Shown: piece after piece, positions 41,691 to 50,655 of the stretch
How the letters are laid out: each line of letters begins with the position of its first letter
Position numbering within the stretch: position 1 is the first letter of the stretch
NCBI GenBank assembly: GCA_044344795.1
Contig: JBIJCF010000003.1
Location: 83,623-147,622 of the forward strand
Source of the DNA: GCA-2737665 sp044344795
GTDB lineage: Bacteria > Bacteroidota > Bacteroidia > Palsa-965
Length of the DNA stretch: 64,000 nt
Reading direction: 5' to 3'
Notes under the pieces: model-generated
Told to the model about the DNA's origin: nothing
Database searches by the model: none
What the model saw: the letters and a program-made list of their open reading frames with translations, nothing else
Program-made: the position numbers and the translations under genes

Positions 41691-42707
41691 GTGAAGTATA
41701 ACAAGCAAGTTAGAACCGGAGTTGTGGTGATCATCGCCATTGCTCTTTTTATTTATGGTTTCAATTTCCTTAAAGGGAAAGATATCTTTTCAACAAGTCT
41801 TAATGTTTACGCGGTATACGACCATATTGACGGCTTAACTGCTAACAATACGGTGCAGGTGAATGGTTTCAAAGTGGGTACAGTTCGTGAAATTAAAATC
41901 GATCCTAAAACAGGTAAACTGGTGGTGCATTTTATCATAACTGACAAAAATGTAAAGGTTACCGACTCGGCAAGAGCTGAAATTATTAGTGGTGGGCTTT
42001 TAGGCAACAAAGAGATTTTTCTTTTGTTATCAGGTAAGGGTACGGCTATAGAAGATGGTGATACACTTTACGGATTTAATGAGGTGTCGTTGAAAGACCA
42101 AGTGAACGAGCAAATGCTGCCATTAAAAGTAAAGGTGGAATCGTTGGTAGGTTCAATTGATTCTATGGTTCAGATATTCTCCGGAATACTGAATGAGAAT
42201 ACCATGAAGGATATTGAGGCGAGTTTCACGAATATGAAATTGGCAATGGAAAGTTTCAAGAATGTTGCTCAGAATCTGGATACTACCATTGCTGCAAGTG
42301 ATCGGAATATTGTAGCAATTATTCAGGATTTTAAGAGCTTGTCCGGAATGATGGCAGCTAACAAAGACACCTTGTCCATGGCAATAGCCAACTTCAAGAA
42401 TATTTCAGATTCATTGGCTGCATCGAACCTTAAAACTACCATTAACGAAGCCGGTCGTGTGATGACCAATGCCGCTGATTTCCTAGCGAAATTAAATACC
42501 GACGGAAGTGCAAGGACGTTATTGGGCAAGGATTCAGTAATTCTAGCTGATTTGAGAAGAACTAATGCCAGAATGGAGTTTTTGATTGAAGACATTTCGC
42601 GTTATCCCGGTCATTACATCAAGGTGTTTGGAAAGAAAAAACCAAATAAAAAGGAAGAAGCTATCCGTCAAAGAAAAATGGATAGTATCGGTAGAATGCC
42701 GAAGTAA
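41691..42707 (+). CDS. MCE/MlaD-family lipid-transport protein
   Basis: 338 residues, starting with GTG at 41691. One N-terminal membrane anchor (GVVVIIAIALFIYGFNFLKG) is followed by the MCE domain (VYAVYDHIDGLTANNTVQVNGFKVGTVREIKID, ISGGLLGNKEIFLLL) and a long helical region (about 150-290). MlaD-type proteins form periplasmic rings that shuttle lipids between the membranes. No ATPase or permease partner is adjacent. The plus-strand unit continues with Fe-S proteins. Confidence 0.9.
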   Translation: MKYNKQVRTGVVVIIAIALFIYGFNFLKGKDIFSTSLNVYAVYDHIDGLTANNTVQVNGFKVGTVREIKIDPKTGKLVVHFIITDKNVKVTDSARAEIISGGLLGNKEIFLLLSGKGTAIEDGDTLYGFNEVSLKDQVNEQMLPLKVKVESLVGSIDSMVQIFSGILNENTMKDIEASFTNMKLAMESFKNVAQNLDTTIAASDRNIVAIIQDFKSLSGMMAANKDTLSMAIANFKNISDSLAASNLKTTINEAGRVMTNAADFLAKLNTDGSARTLLGKDSVILADLRRTNARMEFLIEDISRYPGHYIKVFGKKKPNKKEEAIRQRKMDSIGRMPK

Positions 42708-42749
42708 CAATTTAAGTAAGAATTTCAACGAGCTGTAAGGCAAGGTTTT

Positions 42750-44066
42750 ATGCAGTACATCGACAACATTATATTCGCGCTGTTATTGATTGGAGGCGGG
42801 GCGCTATTTGCGGTTAACGTACGCAAAATCAGAAGGAATATATTATTGGGAAAAGAAGTCGATCGTTCCGATCGCAAATCGGAGCGATGGCAAACAATGT
42901 TGCGTGTGGCATTCGGTCAATCGAAAATGATGGCGCGTCCGTTCGCAGCTTTTCTTCACTTGTTCGTGTACGTGGGATTTGTGATCATCAATATCGAAGT
43001 GGCAGAAATCGTGCTCGACGGAATTACCGGAGCGCATCGTATTCTTTCATTTACGGGCGGTCTTTATACGTTTCTGATAGCTTCTTTTGAAATCTTAGCA
43101 TTTCTGGTGCTTGCAGGTTGTGTTGTGTTTCTGTTAAGAAGAAATGTTGCCAAAATCGGTCGTTTCAGAAGTCCTGAATTAAAAGGATTTCCAAGTTCAG
43201 ATGCCAATATGATTTTGGTTACGGAGATCTTGTTAATGTCAGCATTCTTAATGATGAACGCTGCTGATTTTCGCTTGCAGCAACTCAATTATGATCATTA
43301 CACAGTGATATCGGAGAGCGCATTCCCGATATCATCATTATTGGCAGGACTTTATGGCAATGCTTCTGCCGAATCATTAGCATTAGTTGAGCGTTTTACA
43401 TGGTGGTTTCACATTATCGGAATCATGGTATTTTTAAATTATCTGCCGTATTCCAAACATTTTCACATTATTCTGGCGTTCCCGAATACGTTTTTCAGCA
43501 ATCTGAATGCAAAGGGGAAGTTTACCAATTTGGAAACGGTAACAAACGAAGTGAAAGCCATGATGGATCCTTCGTTCGCGCCACCTGTAACTGAAGGGCC
43601 GCAGCGATTCGGTGCAAAAGACGTTACCGATCTAAACTGGAAACAGCTGCTTGACGCATACACATGCACAGAATGTGGTCGCTGTACGTCATCTTGCCCT
43701 GCAAATATTACCGGGAAGAAATTGTCCCCACGTAAAATCATGATGGATACCCGCGATCGTTTGGATGAAGTAGGGAAGGTGTTGGATGCAAATGGTGGTA
43801 AATGGGTGGACGACGGCAAATCATTGTTAGGAGATTTTATCACTCCCGAAGAAGTTTGGGCATGTACTTCTTGTAATGCATGTGTGCAGGAATGTCCGGT
43901 AAATATTGATCCGTTGGGTATTATTGTCGATTTGCGTCGTTACCTCGTGATGGAACAATCTGCAGCACCTAATGAGTTGAATATGATGATGACCAACATG
44001 GAAAACAATGGTGCTCCATGGCAATTCTCTCCATCAGATCGTCTGAATTGGGCGAACGAAAACTAA
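42750..44066 (+). CDS. Membrane-bound Fe-S oxidoreductase with two 4Fe-4S sites
   Basis: 438 residues. The N-terminal ~245 residues hold five or so membrane segments (FAAFLHLFVYVGFVIINIEV, FTWWFHIIGIMVFLNYLPYSKHFHI) with His residues placed as in nitrate-reductase-gamma-like cytochrome b subunits. Then come two ferredoxin sites, CTECGRCTSSCPANITGK and CTSCNACVQECPVNIDP. It would pass electrons between a membrane carrier such as quinol and the CCG-domain subunit encoded at 44500, like HdrD/GlpC systems. A small HAD gene lies between the two. Confidence 0.87.
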   Translation: MQYIDNIIFALLLIGGGALFAVNVRKIRRNILLGKEVDRSDRKSERWQTMLRVAFGQSKMMARPFAAFLHLFVYVGFVIINIEVAEIVLDGITGAHRILSFTGGLYTFLIASFEILAFLVLAGCVVFLLRRNVAKIGRFRSPELKGFPSSDANMILVTEILLMSAFLMMNAADFRLQQLNYDHYTVISESAFPISSLLAGLYGNASAESLALVERFTWWFHIIGIMVFLNYLPYSKHFHIILAFPNTFFSNLNAKGKFTNLETVTNEVKAMMDPSFAPPVTEGPQRFGAKDVTDLNWKQLLDAYTCTECGRCTSSCPANITGKKLSPRKIMMDTRDRLDEVGKVLDANGGKWVDDGKSLLGDFITPEEVWACTSCNACVQECPVNIDPLGIIVDLRRYLVMEQSAAPNELNMMMTNMENNGAPWQFSPSDRLNWANEN

Positions 44067-44074
44067 TTTGAAGT

Positions 44075-44494
44075 ATGAATCCGAATTTGATAGTTACTGA
44101 GGAAAACGGGCAGAAAATCAGTCCAATTCTACCTCCGGAAATAAAGAATTACCTCATTGATATTGACGGAACAATTTGTGATGATATTCCCAATGAAGAA
44201 CCTTGGCGCATGAAAGATGCAGCCTTGTATCCTGATACATTGGACACCATTAACAAGTGGTTTGATGAAGGACACATCATCACATTTTTCACATCACGCA
44301 CGGAAGAACATCGGGAAGTAACCGAAGAATGGCTGTTGCGCAACGGATTTAAGTTTCACGGATTGTTGATGGGCAAGCCACGTGGGGGTAATTACCACTG
44401 GATTGATAATCACATTGTGCGTGCAACACGCTATTCGGGGAAGTTTACGGAATTAGTAGAACGGGAAGTGACAATTCAGGTTTTTGAAAAATAA
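44075..44494 (+). CDS. Small HAD-superfamily phosphatase-like protein
   Basis: 139 residues. The first HAD motif IDIDGTICDD (near residue 29) and the second, ITFFTSRTEEH, are clear. A late HWIDNHIVRA supplies the acidic motif. The compact form resembles polynucleotide-kinase-3'-phosphatase-like or phosphoheptose-linked HAD proteins. It sits 8 bases after the membrane Fe-S gene and 5 before the CCG-domain gene, so the three are surely cotranscribed. The substrate is unknown. Confidence 0.78.
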   Translation: MNPNLIVTEENGQKISPILPPEIKNYLIDIDGTICDDIPNEEPWRMKDAALYPDTLDTINKWFDEGHIITFFTSRTEEHREVTEEWLLRNGFKFHGLLMGKPRGGNYHWIDNHIVRATRYSGKFTELVEREVTIQVFEK

Positions 44495-44499
44495 AGGTT

Positions 44500-45294
44500 A
44501 TGGCCAACGAGACTTTACAAGTACCAACCATGGCGGATATGATTGCCCGCGGCGAGACTCCAGAAATTCTGTTTTGGGTAGGTTGCTCCGGAAGCTTTGA
44601 TGATCGTGCGAAAAAGATAACACGTGCTATTGTCCGCATATTGAATCATGTAGGCATGAAGTTCGCGGTTTTGGGAACGGAAGAGTCGTGCACCGGTGAT
44701 CCTGCGAAGCGCACCGGAAATGAATTTTTGTTTCAAATGCAGGCGATGACAAACATTTCGGTGTTGAATGGATATGACGTGAAGAAAATTGTAACCGGCT
44801 GTCCGCATTGCTTTAATACGTTGAAGAATGAATACCCTGATCTGGGCGGAAAATATGAGGTAATTCACCACACGCAGCTGGTGCAACAACTCATTGATGC
44901 GGGTAAGTTGAAGGTGGAAGGCGGTGAATTTAAAGGGAAGAAAATAACGTATCATGATCCGTGTTATTTGGGACGCGCGAATGATGTATATGAAGCGCCT
45001 CGTGAAGTTATTAAGAAACTGGACGTTGCATTGGCAGAAATGAAAAGAAGTCGTCAAAACGGCTTGTGTTGTGGAGCCGGTGGCGCACAAATGTTTAAGG
45101 AAGCGGAGAAAGGTAATAAGGAGGTAAACGTTGAGCGCACCGAAGATGCATTAGAAACCAATCCGGACGTAATTGCGGTTGGTTGCCCGTTTTGTATGAC
45201 GATGATGACGGACGGAGTGAAACATTTTAACAAAGAACAACAAATTAAGGTGATGGATGTCGCCGAAATGATCGCACAGGCTAACGATCTTTGA
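44500..45294 (+). CDS. Fe-S protein with two CCG domains (HdrB/GlpC-like)
   Basis: 264 residues. Two cysteine-rich CCG domains: GCSGSFDDRAKKITRAI ... CTGDPAKRTGNEFLF ... GCPHCFNTLKNEYP, and HDPCYLGRANDVYEAPREV ... NGLCCGAGGAQMF ... GCPFCMTMM. In heterodisulfide reductase HdrB and relatives these bind a noncubane Fe-S cluster or cofactor. With the membrane Fe-S protein at 42750 it forms the likely two-subunit oxidoreductase. The electron acceptor is unknown. Confidence 0.9.
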   Translation: MANETLQVPTMADMIARGETPEILFWVGCSGSFDDRAKKITRAIVRILNHVGMKFAVLGTEESCTGDPAKRTGNEFLFQMQAMTNISVLNGYDVKKIVTGCPHCFNTLKNEYPDLGGKYEVIHHTQLVQQLIDAGKLKVEGGEFKGKKITYHDPCYLGRANDVYEAPREVIKKLDVALAEMKRSRQNGLCCGAGGAQMFKEAEKGNKEVNVERTEDALETNPDVIAVGCPFCMTMMTDGVKHFNKEQQIKVMDVAEMIAQANDL

Positions 45295-45329
45295 TATAAT
45301 TCAATTGGCCAAGATTAAATTTAAATACA

Positions 45330-46448
45330 ATGACTACGCATAACACAGAGGGGGCGGCTCAGCCGCGATTTGGAACAAAAGAAAGATTGTTTTACTCCAC
45401 ATTACACAAACGTGTGGATGAATACTTTAAATCGAATAACATTAAAAAAACCGGCAATACTGAGATGTATATCAAAACGGTATTCATGTTTGCCTTGTTT
45501 TTTGTTCCCTATTCAATTTTGATCAGTAACATAGCTATGCCGGGCTGGGTCTCGATTTTGCTGTGTGTTGTTGTTGGTTTAGGAACAGCAGGAATCGGTC
45601 TTTCAGTAATGCATGATGCTAATCATGGCAGTTATTCTTCTATTCCGTGGTTGAATAATTTGATGTCGCGCACCTTAAATTTTGTGGGTGGCCATTATTT
45701 CAACTGGCAAATGCAACATAACGTGTTGCACCACACGTACACCAACGTGGACGGACATGATGAAGACATTGTTCCTCCATTCTTCCTGCGTTTTTCACCC
45801 CATGCCGAATGGCGTAAAATTCACCGTGGGCAGGCGTATTATGCCTGGTTTTTCTATGGTTTGTTAACGCTTTCATGGGTGACGTTAAAAGATTTTTCTC
45901 AGTTGATTCGTTTCTCCAAAATGGGATTGCTGCGCCAGCGAAAGGAAAAAGTAGGTAAGCATCTTACAGAAATGATCCTGACCAAAATCGGGTATTACAT
46001 GCTCATGATGGTTCTTCCATTATTGGTTACTGATTATGCATGGTGGCAGGTTTTGATTGGGTTTTTTATCAATCACTTCACTGCGAGTTTGCTATTATCA
46101 TTGATTTTTCAAACTGCACACGTAATGCCTGATGCAGAATTTCCGCAACCTGATGAAAAAGGACAAATGGAGCACGATTGGGCGGTTCACCAGTTGTACA
46201 CCACATGCAACTTTGCTCCAAAGAGTAAGATTTTTGCGTGGTATGCCGGTGGACTTAATCGACAGATTGAACACCATTTATTCCCATCTATTTGTCATGT
46301 GCATTACGAGAAAATTGCACCCATAGTTGAACAAACCGCCAAGGAATTCGGTTATCCTTATAATGTTGAGCGAACATTTGCAAGTGCTATTGTTTCGCAT
46401 TTGAAATTATTGAACGAGTTTGGTAATCCGCATAAAAACGCTGCTTAA
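45330..46448 (+). CDS. Membrane fatty-acid desaturase
   Basis: 372 residues with the three histidine boxes of acyl-lipid/acyl-CoA desaturases: MHDANHG near 95, HNVLHHTY near 131, and QIEHHLFP near 313. Paired membrane spans sit before and between (MFALFFVPYSILI, MLMMVLPLLV). The QIEHH box places it with delta-5/6 type front-end desaturases, here without a cytochrome b5 domain. It would introduce a double bond into membrane fatty acids, an adjustment of fluidity. It starts 36 bases after the CCG gene. Confidence 0.93.
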   Translation: MTTHNTEGAAQPRFGTKERLFYSTLHKRVDEYFKSNNIKKTGNTEMYIKTVFMFALFFVPYSILISNIAMPGWVSILLCVVVGLGTAGIGLSVMHDANHGSYSSIPWLNNLMSRTLNFVGGHYFNWQMQHNVLHHTYTNVDGHDEDIVPPFFLRFSPHAEWRKIHRGQAYYAWFFYGLLTLSWVTLKDFSQLIRFSKMGLLRQRKEKVGKHLTEMILTKIGYYMLMMVLPLLVTDYAWWQVLIGFFINHFTASLLLSLIFQTAHVMPDAEFPQPDEKGQMEHDWAVHQLYTTCNFAPKSKIFAWYAGGLNRQIEHHLFPSICHVHYEKIAPIVEQTAKEFGYPYNVERTFASAIVSHLKLLNEFGNPHKNAA

Positions 46449-46457
46449 TATTTTACG

Positions 46458-46961
46458 ATGAACACTACTGCTTTTAATGATATGCCGGATCACAGTCGCG
46501 TGTGGATTTACCAAAGTGGTCGTGTGATTAGCGACTTGGAAGCTTCGGAAATCAGAAAACGTGCTGCAATGTTTCTGCTTGATTGGAGTTCACATGGAAG
46601 TGCCATGCGTGCGGTGATTGAAGTGGTATACAACCGCTTTATCGTTGTAATGGTGGATGAAGGTGTTGCTGCTGCGAGCGGTTGTGGCATTGATAAATCT
46701 GTACGTTTTATGCAGCAATTGGAACAAGATTACGGCATGAATTTGTTCGATCGCTTGTTGGTTTTGTATCGCGATGCGGAAGGCAAATTGCAGGATACGA
46801 AATTGCAATACTTCGAACGTTTTCTGGAAACCGGTGAAGTAAAGCCTTCACAAATAGTGTTCAATAATCTTATTGCCACTAAAACAGACTTGTTTACCAA
46901 ATGGGAAGTTCCCGTTACTCAAAGTTGGCATGCACGACTTTTACCAGTTAATGCACGATAA
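46458..46961 (+). CDS. Conserved Bacteroidota protein, unknown function
   Basis: 167 residues, cytosolic, no signal peptide. The opening RVWIYQSGRVISDLEASEIRKRAAMFLLDWSSHGSAM is typical of a conserved Bacteroidota family often labelled 'ABC transporter ATPase' in annotations. I see no Walker A, Q loop or signature motif, so that label looks wrong. VVYNRFIVVMVDE and SGCGIDKSVRFMQQLEQDYGMNLFDRLLV are other conserved-looking stretches. It starts ten bases after the desaturase gene and two before the next. Confidence 0.75.
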   Translation: MNTTAFNDMPDHSRVWIYQSGRVISDLEASEIRKRAAMFLLDWSSHGSAMRAVIEVVYNRFIVVMVDEGVAAASGCGIDKSVRFMQQLEQDYGMNLFDRLLVLYRDAEGKLQDTKLQYFERFLETGEVKPSQIVFNNLIATKTDLFTKWEVPVTQSWHARLLPVNAR

Positions 46962-46963
46962 GC

Positions 46964-47473
46964 ATGGTAAGTCTGCGCACTAAACGCATTTTATTATTCT
47001 CTGCGCTGGTTATTGGAATCATTGTATTGTTTCTTCCTGTTCGCAACGAGTATGTCACCGGTTATTATATCGGAGATTTACCCGATACACAAACCATTCA
47101 ACCTGCGAACGACGTCTTTACGGCTTCTGTACTTATCAATTTTCCCGGACATCCTGCGGGCATTGCAGGTCTGATACTTTTCGCGTTATTGCCTTTTTTA
47201 GTATTGTGGCAATCGTTTAGCATTAAGCGCCCTTTTTCATTACCGGCACGTGCTTTTATTCAACTGCAGGCCATGTTGATGTTCATTGGAGGCCCTTACT
47301 GTTATTACATGATTACGTTTCGTAGTATTGCTTACGCCGATACCGTGCATACCGTTGGATTAGCTTGGGGCGGCTGGATTTTGTGCCTGCAAAGTGTGTT
47401 AGGAGGTATTTTACTTTTCACGGTGCTGTTAAATCCGGAAGGACGTATCGCTCAACTATTTGACAAGCGCTGA
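46964..47473 (+). CDS. Four-span membrane protein, unknown function
   Basis: 169 residues with four hydrophobic segments (ILLFSALVIGIIVLFLPV, AGLILFALLPFLVLWQSF, MLMFIGGPYCYYMITF, WILCLQSVLGGILLFTVLL). No recognisable family. It ends the plus-strand run that starts at 41691. Its TGA is directly followed by the stop codon of the opposing OstA-like gene, with no base between. Confidence 0.65.
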   Translation: MVSLRTKRILLFSALVIGIIVLFLPVRNEYVTGYYIGDLPDTQTIQPANDVFTASVLINFPGHPAGIAGLILFALLPFLVLWQSFSIKRPFSLPARAFIQLQAMLMFIGGPYCYYMITFRSIAYADTVHTVGLAWGGWILCLQSVLGGILLFTVLLNPEGRIAQLFDKR

Positions 47474-48988
47474 TTAGCGCAAAAATAGCGAGTGCATAGA
47501 ATTCGGTTGTTCGTTTCCTCTCCACTTAAAATCTTTTAACAACGATTCTTTTGGAGGTAATTCTCCGGGAGGATACAAAACAGCATTCGGCTGCGAATAA
47601 AAGCTGATGGAACTAACCGCACTGTTTTCGAGATAAATCAATAGGCGCACGCAATCTGCACGGTTTACGCCAATCATCACACCTTTATCTTTGGCATAGT
47701 ATAATGTTTGTGCGTTACCTTCTACGTAAATTTTGTGCAATTCGTTGTCTTTAAAATAGCCCGTCATTTTTTTGCCTTTTATCTGGTTGAAATGCGCGCT
47801 ATCTTCAACAGAAGCGATGAACGAATTGTTGATCATGTCCAATCGTTTCAATGAACCATTATACGTGTGAATTAAAATAGTATCCGCAGTGAGTTGGTTA
47901 CCATTAGACCACAGTACCGGGTTTCCCAACATTTTCATCACAGAATCTTGCGTGGTCCATGCTAGCGAATCGCAACGTCCTTGCATATCCGATTTGAAAA
48001 ATGCCACGTGGTGAAATGCTTTAATGATTTTTCCGGTTGAATCGTATTTTACGGCAACGGTTTGTGATTGTAAGGTATCAGCGTGGAGATAAAGCGAGTC
48101 TTTCTCAAAAGCTTGAATAAACAAGGCTTTGCCTGTTACCTGTGAGATTTCTTTTTTCTCGTTGTGTGTGGCCAGATCTCCTTTGATGACTACACGTTGT
48201 GCAGTATCAATAATGGACACATTTTGCATCATTTTTCCGAAACCGTTTTTCTGATCGTACCAGATGCTATCACCTTTCAACGTTTGTCCATTGGTTATGA
48301 TGTAAGCGTTTTCATTGAATTGACAGATGTCTTTACTGGTGTCGTAAAATCCGTTTTCGCAATAAATCAAATTATCCGAGTTTTTAGATTTGATGGTAGT
48401 AGGTCCGAGAAAGTAAGCGACTTTACTTAACGGTTGATAACGCAACGTGTCGCAATTCATTACATAAGACGGATTATCCAATTTCACATTTTTCTTAAAT
48501 GTCAGTGTTTTGCTCTCTGATGAATAGCCTCCGATAACACTGGTAAGAACGTTGCTCTTGTTGATGATTTTACCACCATTAGAATAACTCGCATATTTCC
48601 CTTTAATGTCGTAGGTGATGGCATCTGTTGTTAACGTCATGTCGCCGTCGGTCATGCGTACATTTTTTTGCACTTCTGCTTTGGAGTTTTTACCATCATA
48701 GTGTAAAAAATCTCCCCACAAGTGAACGGAATCGCCTTGCTGAATGTGCACACGACCAAACGCATCCATCGCGTTAGCATCAGGAAAGAAATGGGCGCTG
48801 TCACAAAACATTAGAGCTCCCTGATGTTCAAACTGCACATCGCCGATGAGTCGCTGATATCCGCGTTTCTTGTCGCCCTTTAACGAACCCGCGTGTTTGA
48901 TATTAATTTGTTTGCCACCTGCTGTTTGTGCGTAGCTCAGATTTATCCAAGCCATGCAACACAAAACGACGAGCAACAAATTTCGCAT
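47474..48988 (-). CDS. OstA-like LPS-transport protein (LptA-like)
   Basis: 504 residues from the ATG at 48988, where a signal peptide (RNLLLVVLCCMAWINLSYAQ) begins. The rest is a long series of OstA/LptA-type beta-jellyroll repeats: KKRGYQRLIGDVQFEHQGALMFCDSAHFFPDAN, VQKNVRMTDGDMTLTTDAITYDI, and PSYVMNCDTLRYQPLSKVAYFLG. In Bacteroidota such extended OstA proteins are thought to bridge the periplasm for LPS on its way to LptD, which is encoded at 37685. It ends a minus-strand run, 18 bases after purA. Confidence 0.87.
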   Translation of the reverse strand: MRNLLLVVLCCMAWINLSYAQTAGGKQINIKHAGSLKGDKKRGYQRLIGDVQFEHQGALMFCDSAHFFPDANAMDAFGRVHIQQGDSVHLWGDFLHYDGKNSKAEVQKNVRMTDGDMTLTTDAITYDIKGKYASYSNGGKIINKSNVLTSVIGGYSSESKTLTFKKNVKLDNPSYVMNCDTLRYQPLSKVAYFLGPTTIKSKNSDNLIYCENGFYDTSKDICQFNENAYIITNGQTLKGDSIWYDQKNGFGKMMQNVSIIDTAQRVVIKGDLATHNEKKEISQVTGKALFIQAFEKDSLYLHADTLQSQTVAVKYDSTGKIIKAFHHVAFFKSDMQGRCDSLAWTTQDSVMKMLGNPVLWSNGNQLTADTILIHTYNGSLKRLDMINNSFIASVEDSAHFNQIKGKKMTGYFKDNELHKIYVEGNAQTLYYAKDKGVMIGVNRADCVRLLIYLENSAVSSISFYSQPNAVLYPPGELPPKESLLKDFKWRGNEQPNSMHSLFLR

Positions 48989-49006
48989 ACACAAAACTTG
49001 CAAGAA

Positions 49007-50287
49007 TTATGCCCATGCCGCCGAACGCAGCAATGTTTGTGTACGATCAGGACCAACACTAACTACAGAAACAGGAACTCCGGTAGCTTTTTCAATGAAG
49101 GAAATGTACTCCATTAACGCTCCCGGCATGTCTTCAGCACTTGTTACACCGGTTAAATCTTCCGTCCAGCCCGGTAAATCGGTGTAAACGGGTTCGATGT
49201 CTGCGGTGCAAATATCGTAAGGGAAGTGTTTCGTTTCTACGCCGTTTACTTTGTAAGCTGTGCAAACGCGAATGGTATCCAGACCGCTTAATACGTCTGC
49301 TTTCATCATGATCAGTTCTGTAACGCCGTTAATCATGATTGCATAATTTAATGCCGGAATATCCAACCATCCACAACGACGTGGACGACCGGTGGTAGAA
49401 CCGTATTCACGTCCAACATCACGCAAACGCTGACCGGTTTCATCTTCTAACTCAGTAGGGAAGGGGCCGCTTCCAACACGAGTGCAGTATGCTTTAAAAA
49501 TTCCCAAGACATTTCCGATATGACGCGGTGCAATACCTAAACCTGTACAAGCTCCGGCAGTCATCGTATTGGATGAAGTCACAAACGGATATGTTCCGAA
49601 ATCGATATCCAACAAAGAACCTTGCGCACCTTCCGCTAGTACAGATTTACCGGACGACAACGCCTGATTCACGAAGAGCTCGGTGTCGATGCGCGTCAAT
49701 GATTTAATCGTTTCAATGCCTTCAAACCATGCACCTTCCAAAGCGGATGGGTCTGTGTCCGCATCATGAAAGCGCAGTAATTCGCGGTGTTTAGCAACCA
49801 ACTTGTTATATTTTTCTTTGAAGTCGGGGCTGTCAATATCTCCTACACGTAAACCGTTTCGTCCTGTTTTGTCCATGTATGTCGGTCCGATTCCTTTCAA
49901 AGTAGAACCAATTTTTTCTTTTCCTTTTGCAGCTTCAGACGCTTTGTCGAGAAGACTGTGGGTAGGAAGAATCAAATGGGCACGACGTGAAATCAACAAG
50001 CGTTTTTTTACATCTACACCCATTTTCACTAAAGCATCAATTTCACGCTTCAGAATTACCGGATCAATAACAACACCGTTGCCAATAATATTGGTGGTAG
50101 TATCGTGGAAAATTCCGGAAGGAATAGTATGTAAAACGTGCTTAATGCCGTTGAATTCTAATGTATGTCCTGCATTTGGCCCACCCTGGAAACGGGCGAT
50201 GTAATTGTATTTCGGAGTTAATACATCAACAATTTTTCCTTTGCCTTCATCTCCCCACTGGAGACCAAGAAGAACGTCTGCCTTCAT
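49007..50287 (-). CDS. purA: Adenylosuccinate synthetase
   Basis: 426 residues, full PurA length. LGLQWGDEGKGKIVDVL is the GTP loop; ARFQGGPNAGHTL, GIGPTYMDKTGRNGLRVGD, EGAQGSLLDIDFGTYPFVTSSNT and TTGRPRRCGWLDI follow in the usual order. It joins IMP and aspartate with GTP in the first committed step to AMP. It lies 14 bases after the STAS gene in the rsh-Fur-STAS-purA-ostA run, a setting that would link purine supply with (p)ppGpp metabolism. Confidence 0.97.
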   Translation of the reverse strand: MKADVLLGLQWGDEGKGKIVDVLTPKYNYIARFQGGPNAGHTLEFNGIKHVLHTIPSGIFHDTTTNIIGNGVVIDPVILKREIDALVKMGVDVKKRLLISRRAHLILPTHSLLDKASEAAKGKEKIGSTLKGIGPTYMDKTGRNGLRVGDIDSPDFKEKYNKLVAKHRELLRFHDADTDPSALEGAWFEGIETIKSLTRIDTELFVNQALSSGKSVLAEGAQGSLLDIDFGTYPFVTSSNTMTAGACTGLGIAPRHIGNVLGIFKAYCTRVGSGPFPTELEDETGQRLRDVGREYGSTTGRPRRCGWLDIPALNYAIMINGVTELIMMKADVLSGLDTIRVCTAYKVNGVETKHFPYDICTADIEPVYTDLPGWTEDLTGVTSAEDMPGALMEYISFIEKATGVPVSVVSVGPDRTQTLLRSAAWA

Positions 50288-50301
50288 GTTGTAAATCGGT
50301 G

Positions 50302-50655
50302 TTATTGTGTGTTAGATAACGAAGATACAGCTTCGTCTATAGTTTCCGTACATGTAAATACGGTGTTCAATTTAGTAATCAAAAGTAATTCTCGGATTTT
50401 GTCTGAAATACAAGCCAGTACAACATCCCCTTCTGCTTTTCGGGCCTTGGTCATGACGGAAATTAAAAGATTTAACCCTGAGCTGTTCATGTACTTCAGT
50501 TCCGATAAATCGAGTACAATACGCGCATTGCCGGAGTCGAAGGCGTCATCCAGATACTGCACCAATTCTGATGCAGCGCTTTTTTCAATTAACTGCCCAT
50601 ATAAACCGATAATTTGGATCGGCTCTTTTTGAATGATGCTAAATGAGAAGCTCAT
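50302..50655 (-). CDS. STAS-domain protein (anti-sigma factor antagonist type)
   Basis: 117 residues, a single STAS domain: IIGLYGQLIEKSAASELVQYL, ARIVLDLSELKYMNSSGLNLLISVMTKA, and LLLITKLNTVF. The N-S-S-G-L segment (residues 57-61) contains the Ser that is phosphorylated in SpoIIAA/RsbV proteins. These act as phosphorylation-controlled switches binding anti-sigma kinases. No kinase or anti-sigma gene is adjacent. Its ATG overlaps the stop of the Fur-family gene by four bases. Confidence 0.9.
   Translation of the reverse strand: MSFSFSIIQKEPIQIIGLYGQLIEKSAASELVQYLDDAFDSGNARIVLDLSELKYMNSSGLNLLISVMTKARKAEGDVVLACISDKIRELLLITKLNTVFTCTETIDEAVSSLSNTQ

Noticed and set aside
44515..45090. 191-codon minus-strand frame inside the CCG-domain gene
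   Set aside because: Antisense shadow of a clear Fe-S protein gene; no recognisable motif.
46458..46961. ABC transporter ATPase annotation
   Set aside because: No Walker A, signature or Walker B motif in the sequence.
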